Shown piece by piece: positions 16,335 through 25,216 of a stretch of 64,000 nucleotides of DNA (positions are counted from its first letter, which is position 1; every line of letters begins with the position of its first letter). The notes below the pieces were generated by a model that had not been told where the DNA came from, searched no databases, and was given only the letters and a program-made list of their open reading frames with translations. Origin of the DNA: Microbulbifer litoralis (GTDB taxonomy: Bacteria; Pseudomonadota; Gammaproteobacteria; Pseudomonadales; Cellvibrionaceae). The stretch is taken from contig NZ_JALKCV010000006.1 of NCBI RefSeq assembly GCF_023634065.1, positions 124,001 to 188,000 of the forward strand. The letters are read 5' to 3'. The translations under genes and the position numbers were made by a program.

Positions 16335-17624
16335 TCAGCTTTCCTGCAGGAAGCGGGCAATGGTTCTCAGCCCGTGTCCTTTGGCGCCCTGGGCCCACAG
16401 GTCATTGGCGCCCGGCTGGTAGGAGCCGGACAGGTCCATGTGTACCCAGCCGCGCCCTTCATCGCGCACGAAGCGGGCCAGGAAGGCGGCGGCGGTGGAG
16501 GCCCCGGGGCTGCCGTCGGCACCCACGTTGGCGATATCGGCGAAGCCGGACGGGATCTGCTCCAGGTGGAACTTTTCCAGCGGCAGGCGCCAGGCCTTTT
16601 CATTTTCGCCGGCCGCGGCATCCAGCACTTTCTGCGCGGTGTCATCCTCGAAACTGAGCACCGAGTTGTAATCGCGGCCGACGGCAATTTTGGCGGCGCC
16701 GGTCAGCGTGGCCGCGTCCAGGATCCAGCGCGGGTCCTGTTCGGAGGCGGCGATCAGGCCATCCGCCAGCACCAGGCGCCCCTCCGCATCGGTATTCAGA
16801 ATCTCCGCGCTGACACCGTTCTTGTAGCGGATGATATCGCCGAGCTTGAAGGCGTGGCCGGACACCAGGTTTTCCGCGCAGCACAGGTACAGCCGCACGC
16901 GCTTCTCCAGCCCGCGGGCAATCGCCAGCGCCAGGCCGCCGGTGACCATGGCGGCACCGCCCATATCGGATTTCATCGTCGCCATGCCGGCGGACGGCTT
17001 GAGGCTGTAGCCGCCGGAATCGAAGGTGATGCCCTTGCCCACCAGGCAGGTGTCCACCGGCGCGCTCTCATCGCCGGACGGGTTGTAGTCCAGTTGCAGC
17101 ATCGCCGGCGGGCGTTCGCTGCCGCGGCCGACATTGTGGATACCGACAAATTGCTCCTCGAGCAGTTCGTCGCCGGCAATGATCCGGTAGCTGACGGCGT
17201 CCGGCGCCAGTTCTTTCAGCAGGTCCGCCGCGCTCTGTGCCAGCACTTGCGGCGAGACATCCTCCGGCGTGCCGTTGGTGATCTCGCGCACCCAGCGCGC
17301 GGCTTGCTCGCGCGCTCCGAGTTCGGCCAGTTCGATCTTGTCTGCGGTGCCCCAGTCCAGCGCATTGTCGCGCGTCGGGTTGTAGTAACCGGCCCAGAAG
17401 GCCCAGCGCCGCTCCAAGTCCCAGCCGTCGCCGGCCAGTTGCACCGCCGGCACCCCCATACCATCCAGGCGCCGCGCGGCGCGCTGCGCGGCCACCAGCG
17501 GGCCACCGGTGGCCTCAATGGCGTGAATCGTCGCGCCGCTGCCATCGAAACTGACCAGCGCCTTGTCGCCCCAGGCCTCCGCCGCCGCGGTCTCCGTCAG
17601 CTGTACCTGCATCGCGTTCGTCAT
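16335..17624 (-). CDS. M17 leucyl aminopeptidase-family protein
   Basis: A cytosolic dinuclear-metal aminopeptidase of about 429 aa, releasing N-terminal residues from peptides. The C-terminal catalytic domain (about 150-425) shows the metal and active-site motifs GKGITFDSGGYSLKPSAGMA, MKSDMGGAA and NTDAEGRLVLADGL. The N-terminal domain is short compared with PepA (about 500 aa). I prefer the ATG at 17624 (MTNAMQVQLTE) because AGGA lies 8 nt before it; an ATG at 17648 adds eight residues. It is monocistronic, with its own terminator. Confidence 0.92.
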   Translation of the reverse strand: MTNAMQVQLTETAAAEAWGDKALVSFDGSGATIHAIEATGGPLVAAQRAARRLDGMGVPAVQLAGDGWDLERRWAFWAGYYNPTRDNALDWGTADKIELAELGAREQAARWVREITNGTPEDVSPQVLAQSAADLLKELAPDAVSYRIIAGDELLEEQFVGIHNVGRGSERPPAMLQLDYNPSGDESAPVDTCLVGKGITFDSGGYSLKPSAGMATMKSDMGGAAMVTGGLALAIARGLEKRVRLYLCCAENLVSGHAFKLGDIIRYKNGVSAEILNTDAEGRLVLADGLIAASEQDPRWILDAATLTGAAKIAVGRDYNSVLSFEDDTAQKVLDAAAGENEKAWRLPLEKFHLEQIPSGFADIANVGADGSPGASTAAAFLARFVRDEGRGWVHMDLSGSYQPGANDLWAQGAKGHGLRTIARFLQES

Positions 17625-17814
17625 ACTGCAATCCTGTTTTTCCGTCATTTTCCGGGCTTTGCCCGCGATCCGGACAGTATTTTAACACCTGCGCTCCGGG
17701 GCGCAGTGCGGGCGGACAATTGCGCCGCCGCACCAGCGGCCGATAAACTGCGGGGCGGCATCCGGGCGCCGCCCGGTAACCAGGGAAATAACGATAACCG
17801 ACAGGGAAAAATGT

Positions 17815-19233
17815 ATGGCCGAGCCGTGTAACTATCACTCGGGGCGCGACGCCAGCTGGCATTGCCAACCCTGCGGGCGCCACTACTGCGGCCGCTGTAT
17901 TCCCGGCGCCGCCGCCAACTATCCCACCGGCCGTCCGGACTGCCCGCTGTGCCACAAGCCGCTGGCATTCATCGGCGCCAGCAACAGCGCCCGCCCCTTC
18001 TGGCAGATGGGGCTCTTCTATTTCCGCTATGCGCTGCAACCGGGGCCGCTGACCGTGCTGGCGCTGGCCTCGGCGGCCAGCCTGATGATTTCCGGCCTGG
18101 GCATCCTGTCGTTGGTCATCCTGGTGGCCGCCATCGCGCTGGTCAGCCGCTACAACCTGCTGGTCATCGACACCCTGGCCCACGGCAACCTGGAGGCGCC
18201 GGCGTTCGGCGACGCGCTGGACGGCAACAGCGCGCCGCTGTTCGCCAAGGTGATCGGCATGACCCTGATCGCCGGTTTTGTCGGCTACCAGTTCGCCAAA
18301 CTGGGCCAGGGTGCGCTGCAGCTCTACTCCATCGCCCTGTCGCTACTGGCGCCGGCGGCGATGATCGTACTGGCGCTGGAACGCAGCCTGCGCGCCGCCA
18401 TCAACCCACTCAAGCTGTTGCAATTCACCCTGGTGATCGGCTGGCCCTACTGGTTGCTGTGGCTCGCCACCAGTACCATTTCCGCCGCGCCCGGCTACCT
18501 GGTCCAGATCGTCGCCAGCAAACTGCCGCTGTGGGCGCTGATGCCGGTGGTGGCCGCCGTCACCAGCTATTTCTATATCGTCACCAGCGCCATGATGGGC
18601 TACATCTGTCTGTCGCGGCAGCAGCGCCTGGGTCTCACCGCCGAGCTGGACGACGGAGACGACTATCTGGAGGAGGCGGAATTCAACCGCGCCCGCGCGC
18701 TGGCCGACGCGCAGATACTGATGCGCGAAGGCGACTTCAAGGCCGCCCGCCGCGCCCTGGTGGAGGCCCTGCGCCGCTACCCGGACGACGCGGCCCTGAA
18801 CGAACACTACTACCGGTTGCTGCTGGCCACGCAGGATAAAAAGGCCCTGCGCGAACTGGGCCCGCACCTGTTGGACAAGTTCATCCGCATGAACCGCGCC
18901 CACAAGGCGGCCGAACTCTACCTGGCCACGGAGCCGCTGCCGACCATCGACAAATCCCACCTGCGCCACGGCCTGGCGGAGGCACTGTTCCGGCAACAGA
19001 AATACCGGCCGGCGGCACAATTGCTGGTCAACCTGCACAAAGAAGACAGCGACTACGGGCGCCTGGATGCGGCCTACCTGCTACTGGCACAGATCTATCT
19101 GGACGGTTTCAACCGGGAGGATATGGCCAAGAAACTGCTCGCATTTGTGCAGCAGAAGTTTCCCGACAGCCGGTTGCAGGAGCAGATTTCAACCCTGCGG
19201 GAAGTACTCGACAAGGCAGCCGTGCCCGGGTGA
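17815..19233 (+). CDS. B-box-type zinc finger, multi-TM, TPR-like membrane protein
   Basis: A protein of 472 aa without a family name I can give securely. The N-terminus is Cys/His-rich with CNYH, CQPC, CGRC and CPLCH pairs (residues about 5-45), like a bacterial B-box or treble-clef zinc site. Several hydrophobic segments follow (about 70-265), including LVILVAAIALVSRYNLLVI, resembling DUF4013/Yip1-like membrane regions. The C-terminal third (about 280-470) is helical with repeated AR-ALVEALRRYPDDA-type units typical of TPR. The ATG at 17815 has AGGGA eight nt upstream. Its TGA overlaps a GTG that could start the COQ7-like gene, so the two may be translationally coupled. Confidence 0.7.
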   Translation: MAEPCNYHSGRDASWHCQPCGRHYCGRCIPGAAANYPTGRPDCPLCHKPLAFIGASNSARPFWQMGLFYFRYALQPGPLTVLALASAASLMISGLGILSLVILVAAIALVSRYNLLVIDTLAHGNLEAPAFGDALDGNSAPLFAKVIGMTLIAGFVGYQFAKLGQGALQLYSIALSLLAPAAMIVLALERSLRAAINPLKLLQFTLVIGWPYWLLWLATSTISAAPGYLVQIVASKLPLWALMPVVAAVTSYFYIVTSAMMGYICLSRQQRLGLTAELDDGDDYLEEAEFNRARALADAQILMREGDFKAARRALVEALRRYPDDAALNEHYYRLLLATQDKKALRELGPHLLDKFIRMNRAHKAAELYLATEPLPTIDKSHLRHGLAEALFRQQKYRPAAQLLVNLHKEDSDYGRLDAAYLLLAQIYLDGFNREDMAKKLLAFVQQKFPDSRLQEQISTLREVLDKAAVPG

Positions 19234-19292
19234 AGGGCCGGTATAACCCCTCAAAACCCTTCAAAAAAACACAGGAAAATACGGACCGCGAA

Positions 19293-19832
19293 ATGGAATA
19301 CAGGGACAGCAAGGGCAAGCTGGATACGGCCCGGAAAATCCTGAAGGTCAATCACGCCGGGGAGTTCGGCGCGATAAATATATACCGCTCTCAACTGTTG
19401 GTCGCCAGGTTGTTCATGCGCGACCTGGTGCCGCTTCTGGAATCATTCCTGACGGATGAAAAGCGACACCTGCAGGTGTTCTGGGACGAAATCTGTTCAC
19501 GCAAGGGCGTCAAGTGCAAGAGCTTCTGGCTCTGTGGACTCGGCGGCTACTTCATGGGGTTTGTATCCGCCCTGTTGGGCCGGAAAGGCATCATGGCCTG
19601 TACCTGGGCCGTAGAATCCGTGGTCGTCGACCACCTGCGTACCCAACTCGCCTACCTCGAACGCAAGTCGGACAGGGCCGCCTACGATACCGTGGCCTAT
19701 ATTCTCGAAGACGAAAAGAACCACCGGGATATCGGCAGCCGACACGGCGGGGCCGACAATTTCTGGTACCACCCCCTCAGGTTTTCCATCAGTCTTTTTA
19801 CCGAAGCGGTGATCCGGCTGGGGATGCGTTGA
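19293..19832 (+). CDS. COQ7-family di-iron hydroxylase (demethoxyubiquinone hydroxylase-like)
   Basis: A carboxylate-bridged di-iron protein of 179 aa from the ATG at 19293. COQ7 enzymes hydroxylate demethoxyubiquinone in ubiquinone synthesis at the membrane. The iron-ligand motifs are present: NHAGEFGAINIY, LTDEKRHLQVFWDE, AVESVVVDHL and LEDEKNHRDIG, with Glu and Glu-x2-His ligands in ferritin-like order. The central hydrophobic stretch LGGYFMGFVSALLGRKG is typical of the family. A GTG at 19230, overlapping the upstream stop, would give 200 aa and translational coupling. A ubiquinone role is the family default and untested for this divergent copy. Confidence 0.85.
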   Translation: MEYRDSKGKLDTARKILKVNHAGEFGAINIYRSQLLVARLFMRDLVPLLESFLTDEKRHLQVFWDEICSRKGVKCKSFWLCGLGGYFMGFVSALLGRKGIMACTWAVESVVVDHLRTQLAYLERKSDRAAYDTVAYILEDEKNHRDIGSRHGGADNFWYHPLRFSISLFTEAVIRLGMR

Positions 19833-19905
19833 AAACTATCCTTACCACTGGTGTGCTGTGTGGGATTAGTGTGCTGTGTGGGATCCACTCTCACATTTCT
19901 CCACA

Positions 19906-21315
19906 CTACGACTGCCCCGTCACCTCCAGCGACGGGAACAGCGCCATGACCTCCCGTGCCCGCGCCTCTTCGCCGCGACGCCGGTAGTGGGCCACCAGCG
20001 TATCGCTCAGTTTGACCAACAGCGGGTGCTGGACATTCTGGCGTCGCAACCGGCGCAGCAGCTCCTCCAGCCAGTTCCAGTTCCCATCCCTGGCGGCGCG
20101 GCGCGCCAGCAGCAGGCAGGCCTTTGGCGATAGTGCGCGGGGATTTTCACTGGATTGCAGGTAGCGGCGATAGCCCTCGGCGAGAGTGCGGCCGTCCACG
20201 TCGGGATCGTCGGCCAGCGCGAACAGTGCCAGGTTGGCGCGGTGGTGGGCCTCGCTGTCCGGGGCCGCCGCGGTCAGTTCCACTGCGCGCTCGACCAGCA
20301 ACAGCGATTTGGGATACTGGCGCACGGCGGCGCTGGCCGCCTCCCCGGCCTCCAGCAGTTTGCCCTGCTCGCGGAGGCGCTCGATACGGGCCAGGGTGCG
20401 CTGCTGCGGCGAGGGCGATTCGGGCTCCACCGGCATCGTCTCCAGCGGCGGGCGGCGGCTGATCAACACCAGGGTGGCGACAAAGCCGGCCACCAGGCCG
20501 CCGGTGTGGGCCCAGTAGGCGATACCGGCATCGCCGTAGAAATAGCCGAAGATTTCCTTGCCCAGCCACAGCGGCAGTACCAGCAACGCCGGTGCCGTGA
20601 ATTCGCCGAACACAAAGCCGGCGGTGTAGAAGAAGCGCAAGCGGCGCACACCGTAGACGGCCACGAACATGCCCATGATCGCCGATACGGCGCCGGAGGC
20701 GCCCACCATCGGCATGGGACTGCCCGCTTCCACGGCCATGTGCAGGCCGGCGGCGGCGAGGCCGCCGAGCAGGTATAAGCCGGCGAACCAGAGGCCCCCA
20801 AGGGCCAGCTCCACCGACAGGCCGAACAGCAGCAGGAATACCATATTGCCGATCAGGTGATCCCAGCTGCCGTGCAGGAACATGTGGCCGAACAGGCCGG
20901 ACAGGGTCGGTTCCGCAGGAGTCAGGCCGTAGGCAAAACTGCTCAGCCGGTCGCGCAGCTCACCGAACCGCTGCCGTTGCCGCAGCCACTCGGCCTCGCC
21001 CTCGGCGCGCAACTGCGGCAGCAGCCACTGGTGGAACTCGCGGTTGGCGAGCAGCTCCCGGTAGACGAACTCCTCGCCCTGGGTGTCCACCTGCATGCGC
21101 CACTCGGGGTGTTCCTCGTTGACGTAGATCAGGAAGCGCTGCTCTTCGTATTCCGGCAGCTCGCTGGAGAAGTAGTACTCTTCGGCCTGCTGCCAGCGGG
21201 CCTCGTCGCGGCCCTGGTAGAGGGTGAACACCAGCAGGTTGAGCGCGATCAGCACAAAGCACATCAGCGGCGGCCGGCGCCAGTCGGGCCTGTTCTGGAT
21301 GGGGATGATCAGCAC
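19906..21315 (-). CDS. Rhomboid intramembrane serine protease with C-terminal helical extension
   Basis: A polytopic inner-membrane protease of 469 aa from a GTG at 21315 (LIIPIQNRPDWRRPP). The frame is open to 21465, but that would overlap the end of the MscS-type gene. Rhomboid signatures are MFLHGSWDHLIGNMVFLL (His-x3-Asn type), the nucleophile serine in GASGAVSAIMG, and the catalytic His in YWAHTGGLVAGF. About 175 residues follow the last membrane helix, rich in ARIERLREQGKLLEAGEAA-like helices, probably a TPR-type cytosolic domain. It follows the MscS-type gene closely and may share its transcript. The substrate is unknown. Confidence 0.9.
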   Translation of the reverse strand: MLIIPIQNRPDWRRPPLMCFVLIALNLLVFTLYQGRDEARWQQAEEYYFSSELPEYEEQRFLIYVNEEHPEWRMQVDTQGEEFVYRELLANREFHQWLLPQLRAEGEAEWLRQRQRFGELRDRLSSFAYGLTPAEPTLSGLFGHMFLHGSWDHLIGNMVFLLLFGLSVELALGGLWFAGLYLLGGLAAAGLHMAVEAGSPMPMVGASGAVSAIMGMFVAVYGVRRLRFFYTAGFVFGEFTAPALLVLPLWLGKEIFGYFYGDAGIAYWAHTGGLVAGFVATLVLISRRPPLETMPVEPESPSPQQRTLARIERLREQGKLLEAGEAASAAVRQYPKSLLLVERAVELTAAAPDSEAHHRANLALFALADDPDVDGRTLAEGYRRYLQSSENPRALSPKACLLLARRAARDGNWNWLEELLRRLRRQNVQHPLLVKLSDTLVAHYRRRGEEARAREVMALFPSLEVTGQS

Positions 21316-21422
21316 GGGGCCGGCCTGTCTCTGGTTGCGTGAACAGCGTCCCAGAATACAGCGGGACAGGGTCCGGAACAAACCGCGGCGACGGCCCGCA
21401 GTGACCGGTCGGTACCCGCCCT

Positions 21423-23600
21423 CTAATCGCCGCTGCGGCGGGCCATCTTCACCGGCACATCCCAACTGCGCAGGTGCAGATCCCGCTGCGGGAAGGGAAT
21501 CTCGATACCGCGGTCGTTGAACTCCCGCAGCAGCTCCAGGTTATAGAGCGCGTAGGGATCGTCCAGCGGCGACACCATATTGCTGTTGACCCACACCACC
21601 AGTTTGAATTTCAGTGCGTAGTCGCCGAACTCCATCAGCCAGACCTCGGTCTTGCGCTTCCAGTCGGTGTGGGTGATGTTGACCTGCTCGGCAGCTTCCG
21701 TGGCCGCCTCGCGCACCAGGTCCGGATCCGAGCCGTAGGCCACATTGAAAGACACATGGATACGGCGCACCGGATCGTCCAGCGTGTGGTTGATCACGCG
21801 ACCGGCGACGAATTCGGTGTTGGGGACCAGGATGTCGATATTGTCGCGGGTGGTAACGCGGGTTGAGCGCACATTGATATCGCGGATACGGCCGAAGACC
21901 CCGGACTCCAACTCCACCAGGTCGCCGACCCGCAGCGGCTGTTCGAACAGCAGTATCAGCCCGGAAATGAAGTTGGAGAAAATCGCCTGCATGCCGAAAC
22001 CGATACCCACGGACAGGGCACCGGCCACCAGCGCCAGCTTGGACGCGTCCAGCCCCAGCATCACCAGCGCCACCATCAGCGCGATCCCGATAATGCTGTA
22101 GTGCAGTACCCGCCCGAGGTTGTACATCGACTGTTCGCTGGCGTGCTTCTTGCGCACCAGGCGATTGAGGAAGCGGCGGACCAGCCCGGAGATCAGCCAG
22201 GCGATCACCAGCACGAAGATAATCCGCGCGATCCCCCGCAGCGTGATCGGGCTCTCGGCGATGGTAAACAGCTCGTGGTCAGCCAGCCCCCGCCAGCGGG
22301 TATAGGCCATATTGAAGAAGTGGCCGCTGCGTTCGCGCACCGTCGCCCACCAGCCCTGGCGCTCGCGGTAGACCTTCAGTTGCGCCGCCTCGTAGCGCAC
22401 CACATCGTCGATCAGGTCGGCCGCGCGACCCAGCGCGCTGTCGATGCGCTCGAAGTAGCGCCACCAGCGGCTCATGTCCTCGCTCTCATCGTCCGTCCAG
22501 GCGACCACCTGGCGCTGGCGGATGTTGAGTTCGCGCGAGGTGCTGTCGATCAGGTTGCGCGCCGTTTCCAGCAAGTCGCGGTCCATCACCAACTGGTGGT
22601 CGGGAAGCTCGGGGTTGAGCACGCGGTTGATCGACTGCAGCAGCTCATCCTTGCGTTTTTGCAGGTAGTTCTCCAGCAGCCTGGTCTCCAGCTCCATCAA
22701 CTGCAGGTCCCGCTGCATGTTCACGTCCGGCTCCGCGGACTGCAGGGTGCTGCTGCGCAGTTCCGCCCGCTTGGCGGTGAGCTGCTCTATCTTGTCGCTC
22801 TTGCCATTTAAGCTCTCCTGCAGTTTTTCCCCGGCCTCGGCGCTGTAGCGGATCTCATTCAGCATGCGCGCAAGCTGGGCCTCTCCCAGGTCGATCTGCT
22901 CCTGCCAGACGCGCATCTGCTCTTCCAGCGCGGAACGCTGTTCGATGATGTTGATCTGGTTGAGCTGCGCGGCGAGCAGCGACAGGGCGGCCAGCTGCCG
23001 GTCGAGCCCCTCCGAGCCCGCCTCCCGCAATACCACCACACGCTGGCGCAGGCGACTGAGAGACTGGCCCAGGGTGTCGTCCACCTGCCGCACTTCCAAC
23101 TGCAGGCTTACCAGCCGCTGGCGACCGCGCGCGACGGCGGCATCGGATTCCGCCCAGGCCAGTACACTGGGATTGCGGGGAAATTCGACCTCCGGCAATA
23201 CCGCGACTTTCTGGTATTCGCCGAATTTATCCCAGGTGACGCGAATGCCCTTGAGACTTCTCTCGACTTCGTCGGCGCGCTCCTGCAGGTCCTCGTTGTC
23301 CGGCAGCGTGACGCGCCAGTCCCGCCAGGCCTCGTCCAGCGTATCGAGCCACTGCTTTTTCTCTTCCGTGGAGGCATCGGGCCAGCCGGTCCACCAATCG
23401 GCGCTGGGGGCACTGAAATCGGGAACGACCGGCTCGAACGACTCGGGCTTTTTGCCCGGTAGCTGCGCAGTGGTGGGAAGCGCGGAGCACAGGAACAGCG
23501 CGCCGAGCAGGAGGGCCAGCAATACTCGAGCGCCGCAACCGGAGTGACCGGAGTCACTGCGCGCAGTGCGAATGGGGGAAAAACTACAGTCGCCCGCCAT
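21423..23600 (-). CDS. Large MscS-family mechanosensitive channel
   Basis: An inner-membrane mechanosensitive channel of 725 aa, larger than MscS (about 286 aa) and more like MscM/MscK-type proteins with a periplasmic extension. A signal sequence near 25-46 (VLLALLLGALFLCSALPTTA) is followed by a coiled-coil-rich periplasmic region (about 60-400), then membrane helices (about 445-545) and the MscS pore and beta domain: GFGMQAIFSNFISGLILLFE, RVGDLVELESGVFGRIRDIN and PNTEFVAGRVINHTLDD. It protects against hypo-osmotic lysis in known family members. It is upstream of the rhomboid gene on the same strand. Confidence 0.92.
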   Translation of the reverse strand: MAGDCSFSPIRTARSDSGHSGCGARVLLALLLGALFLCSALPTTAQLPGKKPESFEPVVPDFSAPSADWWTGWPDASTEEKKQWLDTLDEAWRDWRVTLPDNEDLQERADEVERSLKGIRVTWDKFGEYQKVAVLPEVEFPRNPSVLAWAESDAAVARGRQRLVSLQLEVRQVDDTLGQSLSRLRQRVVVLREAGSEGLDRQLAALSLLAAQLNQINIIEQRSALEEQMRVWQEQIDLGEAQLARMLNEIRYSAEAGEKLQESLNGKSDKIEQLTAKRAELRSSTLQSAEPDVNMQRDLQLMELETRLLENYLQKRKDELLQSINRVLNPELPDHQLVMDRDLLETARNLIDSTSRELNIRQRQVVAWTDDESEDMSRWWRYFERIDSALGRAADLIDDVVRYEAAQLKVYRERQGWWATVRERSGHFFNMAYTRWRGLADHELFTIAESPITLRGIARIIFVLVIAWLISGLVRRFLNRLVRKKHASEQSMYNLGRVLHYSIIGIALMVALVMLGLDASKLALVAGALSVGIGFGMQAIFSNFISGLILLFEQPLRVGDLVELESGVFGRIRDINVRSTRVTTRDNIDILVPNTEFVAGRVINHTLDDPVRRIHVSFNVAYGSDPDLVREAATEAAEQVNITHTDWKRKTEVWLMEFGDYALKFKLVVWVNSNMVSPLDDPYALYNLELLREFNDRGIEIPFPQRDLHLRSWDVPVKMARRSGD

Positions 23601-23721
23601 AGCCCGTATCTATCCGTGACAGGGAATCCGACGCATCAACAAACGCGGAAGTGTGATGATCCGTTTTTTTCAGTGTAGCCGGGGCCGCGGCTGGCGTTCA
23701 GCGGGCGGAAGGACACGCCAA

Positions 23722-23885
23722 CTAGTGGTCCATGCGGAAAGTTGTGTAACTGTTCGCGTCGCCAAAGCGCCCAGCTCTGCGTTGAGAAAGCTTGAAATAG
23801 AACCACTATTCCTGCGCTTTCTCGCCTTGATCTGAACACTTTGGCTGTGCTCCTTAGTCACCAAACTTTCCGCATGGACCACTAG
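23722..23885. mobile_element. MITE-like element, 164 bp with 22-bp perfect terminal inverted repeats
   Basis: The left end CTAGTGGTCCATGCGGAAAG.. (23722-23743) is repeated in perfect inverse orientation at 23864-23885. Both ends finish in CTAG; if CTAG is the target duplication, the inverted repeat proper is 18 bp starting TGGTCCATGC. The interior is partly self-complementary (GAGAAAGC/GCTTTCTC and AATAG/CTATT around 23784-23823) and has no transposase. The right end supplies the TAG stop codon of the gene at 23882-24538. Size, ends and CTAG target fit a non-autonomous element, perhaps moved by an IS5-type transposase; that family link is inference. Confidence 0.8.
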
Positions 23886-24538
23886 CGCATGCAGCGCTCG
23901 TATTCGTCGCTGTAACTGCCCGGCTGGCGGCGATAGGGACCCACCCTGGCGCGGCGCGACTGGTCGTCGGCAATGCGACGGCAGGTGGATCGGCGCTCCT
24001 CATAACTTTCATCGCGAATATTGTCGCGGAAACCGTAGCGACCGTAGTAGCCGCCGCCGGGATAGCTGCCGTAGTAGTCGCTGCGGTAAGCCCCGCCCCC
24101 CGGCTCGGCGCGGTATCCGGGCTCTGCCCGGGGATAGGCTCGGGGAATTGCCCGGGGCTGTTCGGGCGCCGCGAGCGATTGCAGTTCCGGCGACCCGCGG
24201 TAGTAATCCCGCCAGCCGGGAGGCGGTGAGACAACCGAATAGTCGCCGCCGCGGGGATCGTACAGGAAGAAGGAACCGCTGCCGGTCACGACATAGCGAT
24301 CGCCGCCGATGGTGAAGCTGCCGGCATCGCCGGGTACATCGGGTACCCGCGCGCCCAGTGGCGGATCCACGCGCAGGTAACCTCTGCCGTCGGGGCGGTA
24401 AAAGGCGCCGCCCGAATAGTAGTAGGTTTCACCGCGCACGAGCAGTTGCGAGGCACCGGCGGGCAGGGCGCCCGTCCGTTCCTGGGCCCAGGTCAAGGAG
24501 ACTGCGAGGCCGAGCAGGAGTGCAATGGCGTAATGCAT
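23882..24538 (-). CDS. Secreted DUF6515-like Gly/Tyr-rich protein
   Basis: A protein of 218 aa with a Sec signal peptide (ALLLGLAVSLTWAQ). It has a conserved-looking segment LLVRGETYYYSGGAFYRPDG followed by RVDPPLGARVPDVPG, as in DUF6515-type envelope proteins, then YVVTGSGSFFLYDP. The C-terminal third is low-complexity, rich in Arg, Tyr, Gly and Pro (YYGSYPGGGYYGRYG). Two Cys near the end (RSTCRRIADDQSRRAR, EYERCMR) match those of its neighbour at 24711-25091, so the two are paralogues. Its stop codon lies inside the end of the MITE-like element, so its last residues may have been altered by insertion. Function unknown. Confidence 0.75.
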   Translation of the reverse strand: MHYAIALLLGLAVSLTWAQERTGALPAGASQLLVRGETYYYSGGAFYRPDGRGYLRVDPPLGARVPDVPGDAGSFTIGGDRYVVTGSGSFFLYDPRGGDYSVVSPPPGWRDYYRGSPELQSLAAPEQPRAIPRAYPRAEPGYRAEPGGGAYRSDYYGSYPGGGYYGRYGFRDNIRDESYEERRSTCRRIADDQSRRARVGPYRRQPGSYSDEYERCMR

Positions 24539-24623
24539 GACGGCATCCCCTCACTTGCAAACTACGGGAAGTCTACTCGGCGGCGACACCGATCCCCAAT
24601 CGCATCAGCGCTATTCCCGAATC

Positions 24624-24674
24624 AAAAAAATCCGCCCCCGCACCGCAGTAGGCGGTACTGGAGCGGATTTTTTG
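24624..24674. terminator. Bidirectional hairpin terminator between the two DUF6515-like genes
   Basis: AAAAAAATCCGC (24624-24635) pairs with GCGGATTTTTTG (24663-24674), giving an A/T-tailed stem usable on both strands. On the minus strand it ends transcription of the gene at 24711-25091 before the second paralogue. Confidence 0.8.
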
Positions 24675-24710
24675 TCCGGCAGATCCGTTGCCGCAATCAC
24701 CGGTTTCCGT

Positions 24711-25091
24711 TTAGTTCTGCCTGGCCATATTCATGCAGCGGTTGAACTCCGCGATATAGACACGACCGCCGGTTTGCGGGTTGCGGTTGGCCAGGTCCGC
24801 AGCCTGGTTGCGGCAGCCGCGTTCGATGCTCTGATCGACGCTGGGACGCTGCTGCGACATGTCGCGGCGATATTCATGCGCCTGGCTGCTTCTGGAGGCA
24901 GTCGGCGGCACTACCTCATAGTAGTAGCCACCCTGCGGATGGAAGCGATAATAGGTATCGCCGTGTTGGTAGTATGTCTGTCCCCTTACCTGGATTTCCG
25001 AGGTATTGGCGGGCAGCTCGGTGAGTCGGTCCTGCGCCTGGCTATAGCCGGCGAGGGAACACATCAGTAGCAGTGGGATTAGAAAACGCAT
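24711..25091 (-). CDS. Small secreted DUF6515-like protein
   Basis: A protein of 126 aa with a signal peptide (FLIPLLLMCSLAGYSQAQ). The mature part begins LTELPANTSEIQVRGQTYYQ and YYRFHPQGGYYYEVVPPTAS, the same arrangement as LLVRGETYYYSGGAFYRPDG in the paralogue at 23882-24538. It ends with two Cys-containing helices (IERGCRNQAADLANRNPQTG and EFNRCMNMARQN). The ATG at 25091 has AGGAG about nine nt upstream. An envelope location is likely; no activity can be assigned. Confidence 0.75.
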   Translation of the reverse strand: MRFLIPLLLMCSLAGYSQAQDRLTELPANTSEIQVRGQTYYQHGDTYYRFHPQGGYYYEVVPPTASRSSQAHEYRRDMSQQRPSVDQSIERGCRNQAADLANRNPQTGGRVYIAEFNRCMNMARQN

Positions 25092-25216
25092 AGGGACTTT
25101 CTCCTCTCTTTCGTTTCGCCCCGAAGTCTATTTACTCCGGCGTCCAGTCCCCAACTTAATTGGGAAAACCGGCGATCGAGGGGAGATGCCCGCCGGACGC
25201 GGCGGGCGGGCAATCC

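Noticed and set aside
23670-23882. Small open frames across the MITE-like element
   Set aside because: They run through the inverted repeats, lack ribosome sites and do not resemble a transposase.
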